This document shows, piece by piece, positions 58,658 through 64,000 of a stretch of DNA of 64,000 nt. Under the pieces are notes generated by a model, which was not told where the DNA came from, ran no database searches, and saw only the letters and a list, made by a program, of their open reading frames with translations. The stretch is taken from contig CM039512.1 of NCBI GenBank assembly GCA_022432975.1, positions 32,818,037-32,882,036 of the forward strand, read 5' to 3'. Every line of letters starts with the position of its first letter. The stretch's first letter is position 1. The position numbers were made by a program, and so were the translations under genes. The stretch is from Begonia masoniana. Lineage: Eukaryota; Streptophyta; Magnoliopsida; Cucurbitales; Begoniaceae.

Positions 58658-61235
58658 TGTAATATCCGGCTTGTACGGACTACGGATATAATATATTATA
58701 TTATTATTTTATTATATAATGGCATTTTTTGGTAAATATGTCAAATCAGGTCCGTTTTACGAAAAGAAAGCGTCATCACGATCCTAACAAATAATTAGAA
58801 TTTTAAGGAATTTTGGAGAATTTTCGGAATAGTGACGCTATATTCCGAGTAATTACCTTTATCGTAAAGTAAGTGACGTTTTAATAAAAATAGTAAACGA
58901 GGTCCAAATTGCGAACGGACAGTTTTATTAAGTCCCAAATAATAAGTTGGACTTATTGGCAAAATATGGAATTTTTGAGAATCCGAATTGGTGGACGATT
59001 AATGAAACGCATAAAGAAAAGTAATAGAAGGGCAAAATGGTAATTTGCAAAGTAAAAATTAAATTAAATTAAATAAACCCTCCCCCCCCCTCGACAGAAC
59101 TTCATTCTGTCTTCTTTATTTTCTTTCTCCCGCGACCAGAGAAGAAAAGAAACCGAGGGTTTCTCACGGCCGATGATAATCCGACCTCCGTCGGACCTCC
59201 GATCGCTTCGATTCCTTCACGGTTTCTCCTCCTCTCGCTACCCTCGGTATGATTCTCTAGTTTCCGGACTTTAGATTTCGGTTTTCGTAGAGTTTTACGT
59301 TTAGGGTTTTCGTTAGGTTTTCGATAAAAACGTGAATTAGGGCTCGTAATTAATAGGTTAGCCATGATTAAGTGTATATTTGACGTATTGGACGTTATTG
59401 GACGAAGATAAACCAATTTGTGAAAAAGTATGAAATTGTGAAATTTCGAGTTTTCGGAAATAACTCGTAATTGGAATTTCAAATTATCGAGCATTAAATA
59501 ACGTTCTAAATGCTTCGATTTATTAAGTCGGAACTTTAGGAAATTTATTAGTTAAGGATTTTGAAATTTGGACATTTAATTGTTCAAGCTCGTATTAACG
59601 ACAAATTGATGAAAATTGCGTAGGTGAACAACGCTCGTGGACGGAGCAAGAGCTACGGACAACAGGTAAGTTCTCGTGATTCTTCTCTGGCCGATTGGCC
59701 TACACCGTACCGTCAAGTCGTCTCGAGGAATTTCGGAGATGCTTTCGTTTGTTTAAATTGTTCTGGTTTGGGTAGTCAGGATTAGTTGTTTTATAGGTTG
59801 TTTGTTATCGTCTTGATGGTACATGATATTGTTTGTTTATATTATGGTATAGAACTGTTCATGCATCACGTGTTTTAAAGAAAAGCATAGAAAATGAATT
59901 TCCGCACATTGTATAAAGATAATGCAAAGAATAAAAACGGTCTAAAGGCTTATAGTATTTCGGCCGAAAGGCTTACAGTATAGCGGCCTAAAGACTTATA
60001 GTATGTCGGCCGAAAGGCTTACAGTTTATCGGCCGAAGGGCTTACAGATTATTGGTCATGCGAGGTGGGGCTCAGGCACGGCTGTACGTTTTGTAAGCGT
60101 GCACCCCGCCTCTAGCTGGAAAGAGTAGTCCGCCCGCTGGATGAGCTCTCTCCGGTTAGAGGGATAGGATCTCGGTGACACCTACAGTGCATAGCATGGC
60201 ATAGCACAGCATAGCATGGCATAGCACCGCATAGCATAGCATGGCATAGTACTTGCATTTACGAGTCTTACTGAGATTTTATCTCATAGTGTGTTGTATG
60301 GTGTAGGTGACATAGATTTCGAGAAACCAGGTGAGGATGGGATTCCTTCTCCTGAGGCATGAGTCCGGTTGATCGAGGATGGCTGCGGTGGTGTGCTGGC
60401 GCAGTCGAGGCTTCACCGACCCGTGGGGAGTATGTATAGATTTTGGAACGTTTTGGGACAAATTGATAGGATGTTTAGATAATGGTATTTGTTTTGAAAT
60501 TCTGGATCTGTTTGGTAAATTGTATATAGAAATGTTTTGGTTTAAACTATATTTAAATGTTGTGGAAACGTTTTAAATGACTTTAGGATTTGTTACGGAT
60601 AAGCTCGATTTTTAGAGCTATCCACGCAGTTGGATTTCGCAAAGTCCGCTGCAAGTTATACGAGTTTATGTTATAAGTTATCGTGCTTATTGAGGAGAAA
60701 TTGGTGTATAGCATTTGAAGTTTAGCTCTCTGGAATCGATTCCAGAGAGCTCACTGATGTGGTTTCTGCTAAGTGTGAAGTTTGAGTTTTGAATTGTTGA
60801 AGTGTTTGAAGTGAAGTGTTGGAGGAGCAATTGTGAGAAATAAAATAGGGGGAAAGACGAAGTTAGAAGAAAGAAGAAGAGAAGGATCGCTGCAAGTGTG
60901 CAGCGATCGGTCTCTGCAGCAAGGCAGAGATCGATCGCTGCCTATGAGCAGCGATCAGGGGCAGCGCTCAGTCGCTGCCCTGATTTGTTTGGGTTGGACA
61001 GTTTTGTCCTCCCAACTATTAATTGTTTTAATTAAATATTTTAACTCTTTTATTAAATGTTTTAGGTTTCTATTTAATTGTTTTAAATGTTTTAAAAGTT
61101 AGATTTAAATTCCGATTTCGATTCTGGTTTCGATTTCGGATTAGGTTCCGCTTAGAGTTTAATAAAAGTTATTAGGAAAAAAAAAAAAAAATTATATATT
61201 ACGGGAAATACGGGTACAGTATTAGGGGTGTGACA
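58658..61235 (+). mobile_element. Family A LTR 3 (3' LTR, 2,578 bp)
   Basis: TGTAATATCCGGC...GGGGTGTGACA, followed by aaaac (61236-61240), which matches aaaac at 47045-47049. So one target duplication encloses all three LTRs. Confidence 0.95.
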
Positions 61236-61240
61236 AAAAC

Positions 61241-63301
61241 TTACACTTCTTCACGCCAACAATTTACCAGAACTTACCACCTAAATCAAATCAATTAAAC
61301 TAAAACGTATTCTAAATTCAATCGACTCGAGTCAGACTTTGCAAAATCCGACTGCGTGGATAGCTCTAAAAACCGAGCTATCCGTAACAACCTACAAACA
61401 ACATTTCAAAACATTTTCATTTAACTTAGACTTTTAAACCAAAACATTTCATAACGTTTATCAAACAGTTTAAACAAAGACGTTTTACATACAATTGCCC
61501 AAAACATTTAAAGTATCAAAAGGTTATCTAACCCCTAACCAGATCCAAACAACCTAATATGTTCTATACATTCGTATTAACCAAATATCCCCCAGAATAC
61601 ATACACAGACGATCCCCCACGGGTCAAAAGCGCCTCGACTGCTCAGCGCACTCCCACGGCCATCATCCATCAGCTGCTCCTACGTCAGGAGGAGGAATAT
61701 CATCCTCACCTGGGTCAACGTAACCTATAACGTCACCTACACCATACAGACACATATGAGATATTGAAATCTCAGTAAGCTACGTAAATGCAGATGCATG
61801 CGTGCGTATGCCATTCATAAAACGTGCAGATTACAGATTCATATTCAGATACATTTTCATTCTTTTCATTACGTCACAGACAGATTGTTACCGAGATATC
61901 AGCCCTCTAAATGGAAAGGATACATCCCGCGTCGGACTACCACTTTCGATTTAGAGGAGGGGGGTACATGCTCACAAACCCTACAGCCATGCCTGAGCCC
62001 CACCTCGCGTAACCAGATACAGATACAGATACAGATTACGTACATTAATTACAGAGGTTCATTTCTTTCCTTAAAACACGTGCGGAAATCCATTTTCTAT
62101 GACATTTGAAATACGTGATGCATGAACAGTTAATCAGCGGAAAGTAAACAAACAGCATACATATCAACAAGACAATACAACATAACCTATAAACAACTAA
62201 CCTAACTACCCAACCTAAACAACGTAAAACAAGGAACCCTCAAGGATCCTTGACATAACGACGAGTATGGTGTAGACCTTTCGGTCAAGCAAGTCACGAG
62301 AACTTACCTTGAGCGCGCTGGATCTCAAGCTTCGTCCACTGGAGTCGCGTGTCTGAGGTAAAACACGATATTTGCCGTTAAAACCGAATTAAGCTATTAA
62401 ACGTCCAAATTAACAAAACCTTAACTAAAGATATTTCCTAATGCTTTAATTCGATTTTTTAAGCTAATTCATCGAGCAATCGAACTTTTTCCGAAAACCC
62501 TAAAATTCTCGGATTTTTAAACTTTTTCACAAATCGATTTATCTTCGTCCGATAACGTCCGATACGTTCAATATATACCTAATCACGGCTAACCTATTAA
62601 TTACGAGCTCTAATTCGCATTTTTAACAAGATATAATCGAAACCCTAATTATCTAAAACGGCGTAAACGTTGAAATAAAGGCTCTAAGATTGTAGGTACA
62701 TACCGAGGGTAGCGAGAGGAGAAGGAATGACGAAGAACGGAGGAGAAACGGAAGAGAAACGGAAGAGAAACGGAAGAGAAACCGTTGGAATCGTCGGCGG
62801 CCGAGAGAGGAGAAGCTCTCTGGTTTCGTGGGCGGCAGAGAAGAAAAGAGAGAAGTGAGGGAAAGAGAGAAAATTTAGGTTATTTAATAATTTGATTTGG
62901 CAAATTACCAAATTGCCCTTAGCTCTTATTTCTATTTTGTTTCGTCCTTCGGTTCGTTAATCGTCCAACTATTCGGATTCTCGAAAGTTCCATATTTTGC
63001 CACTAACTTTTATTCATTGCCAGGGATTTATTAAAACTGTCCGTTCGCGATTCGGACCTCGTTTCCTATTTTTACGAGAACGTCTTTTACACTACAAAAG
63101 GTGTATTTACTCGGAATATAGTGTTTGATCTCCGAAAATTCCCATAAATTCCTTAAAATTCTTATTATTCGTTAGAATCGTAATGACGCTTTCTTTTTAT
63201 AAAACGGACCTGATTTGACATATTTACCAAAAATGCCATTAAATAATGAAATAATAATATAACATAATATATTCAAAAATCCGTACAAGCCGGATATTAC
63301 A
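61241..63301 (-). mobile_element. Solo LTR-A (minus strand), second part
   Basis: Continuation of 46608-47049 after the tandem element. On the minus strand it starts TGTAATATCCGGCTTGTACGG and is clearly diverged from the plus-strand LTRs, so it is an older insertion. It holds inverted equivalents of tatggtgtaggtgac (about 61733) and the pyrimidine-rich leader. A run of aacggaagag units (62746-62785) is a short tandem repeat. Confidence 0.92.
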
Positions 63302-63306
63302 CAGAC

Positions 63307-63721
63307 ACTGTGGGAAGTGTCGACCGACGTTGTCAGGTGTCGATCGAAGTTGCGAAGGATTGGAATCCGAGATGATTTAAGTGTCGACCACTCTTAGAAG
63401 TGTCGACCGGTCTGTTACAGATGCGAGCAGGGCACGCAATTGGCGCGTGCGCCGAAGGCTGGGCACGTCCCTTACCTTAGCCCTTCACATCTTTATGGGT
63501 CCCAAGTGTACTATGATGTTTTCCGACCTTAGACGAGTCGTTTTAAATACATTTGAAGTTAGACCCTAAATGTCGATAGAAGGGGATCAATTGTCTAAGT
63601 CCATCTTCTTTAAAGTGTTAGGTGAAAATGAAAAAAAAAATTTGGTGAAAGAATGAGGGTTTAAGTTAAAGTTATGTCACGGCAAGTCTGTGGTGGCCCT
63701 GATGGGATTGGGGTCTTCACA
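63307..63721 (+). mobile_element. Family P 3' LTR, last part
   Basis: Continues the GTCGAC repeat block and then matches the reverse complement of 6291-6560: cgcgtgcgccgaaggctggg, agacgagtcgttttaaatac, tgtcacggcaag, and an end gggtcttcaca. Followed by atggg (63722-63726), the partner of 37739-37743, and no primer site, so this is the right boundary of the whole P insertion. Confidence 0.9.
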
Positions 63722-63825
63722 ATGGGCATAATAGTCACATTTGTTCTCACAGAGGTTCCACTTCAGGCACTGCTTCCCAATACACATTTATGGGTTTCCA
63801 CACATTTGAAGGGACGCAGGTACAT
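63722..63825 (+). pseudogene. MULE transposase, C-terminal end
   Basis: Starting from the atggg duplication, HNSHIC completes the zinc knuckle begun at 37743: CRICRQHG + HNSHIC gives CX2CX4HX4C. The frame continues SHRGSTSGTASQ and reaches a donor-like gacgcaggtacat near 63820. This shows that 37744-63721 is an insertion in the transposase gene. Confidence 0.85.
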
Positions 63826-64000
63826 TTCAACACATTTCGCTCATAAACATGTTGTCATTCATTTTTAATATAGTTTTCATTATGTGCAGAAATCTTTGAC
63901 ACACAGCCACGAAAGAATTGAATGATTATATATTTATTATAATGTGTAATTTATGTATTTATTGTAATGTGTAATTTTGAATTTATTATAATCTATAATT
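63826..64000 (+). other. MULE 3' intron-like sequence and flank
   Basis: AT-rich sequence with an acceptor-like tatgtgcag at about 63873-63881, so 63821-63881 may be a last intron. After it a short repeat of tttattataatgtgtaattt runs to the edge. No terminal inverted repeat could be identified. Confidence 0.35.

Noticed and set aside
63381..63569. Short frame at the right P LTR boundary as a gene
   Set aside because: It spans the GTCGAC repeats and LTR 3' end, which align with 6291-6560 as non-coding LTR.

Overview
The window is plant nuclear DNA from repeat-rich heterochromatin, and I can support no host gene in it. The plant origin rests on four things: Ty3/gypsy polyproteins whose integrase ends in a chromodomain-like tail (chromovirus, probably Tekay/Del-like), primer sites complementary to initiator-Met tRNA, a Cassandra TRIM element with 5S rRNA-like LTRs, and a MuDR-type (MULE) transposase. 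I cannot name the species. Almost every base belongs to a long LTR (2-3 kb, TGTAACACCC-type ends), to a decayed gag-pol, or to tandem repeats inside LTRs. LTR families are labelled here W, R, P, Z, V, X, Y, Q and A for cross-reference only.

Layout. 1-3829: minus-strand LTR-W, split by a solo LTR-R (863-3498, duplication gtttt). 3830-9914: minus-strand family P, with a gag-pol remnant, LTR-P (6291-9329) and the pol end of a second P copy on the far side of the same LTR. 9909-10212: head-to-head pair of tRNA-like SINE heads. 10213-32764: pieces of LTR-Z and LTR-V, an inverted family-X fragment, then a minus-strand array of LTR-X, element 1, chimeric X/Y LTR, element 2 and LTR-Y. A three-LTR Cassandra (19234-20477, duplication gaata) sits inside element 1's pol. 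33830-64000: a MULE transposase pseudogene broken by solo LTR-Q (34629-37046, duplication ggatg) and by a 26-kb P insertion (37744-63721, duplication atggg).

Inside that P insertion, the 5' LTR carries a further element (E2) that contains a 26-bp minisatellite running into an assembly gap. The 3' LTR carries a minus-strand solo LTR-A (46608-63301, duplication cagac). That solo LTR contains a plus-strand family-A array of three LTRs and two internal regions (47050-61235, duplication aaaac). The order of events, oldest first, is MULE, P, solo A, tandem A.

How it works together: X, Y and P copies keep recognisable gag, protease, RT, RNase H, integrase and chromodomain segments, but all have stop codons. 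Family A keeps only a short gag with a zinc knuckle and no visible pol, yet its copies are nearly identical, so it was probably moved by proteins made elsewhere. Several LTR families carry a block of short palindromes or hairpins towards the LTR 3' end, with different sequences in different families. In family A the stems show compensating base changes.
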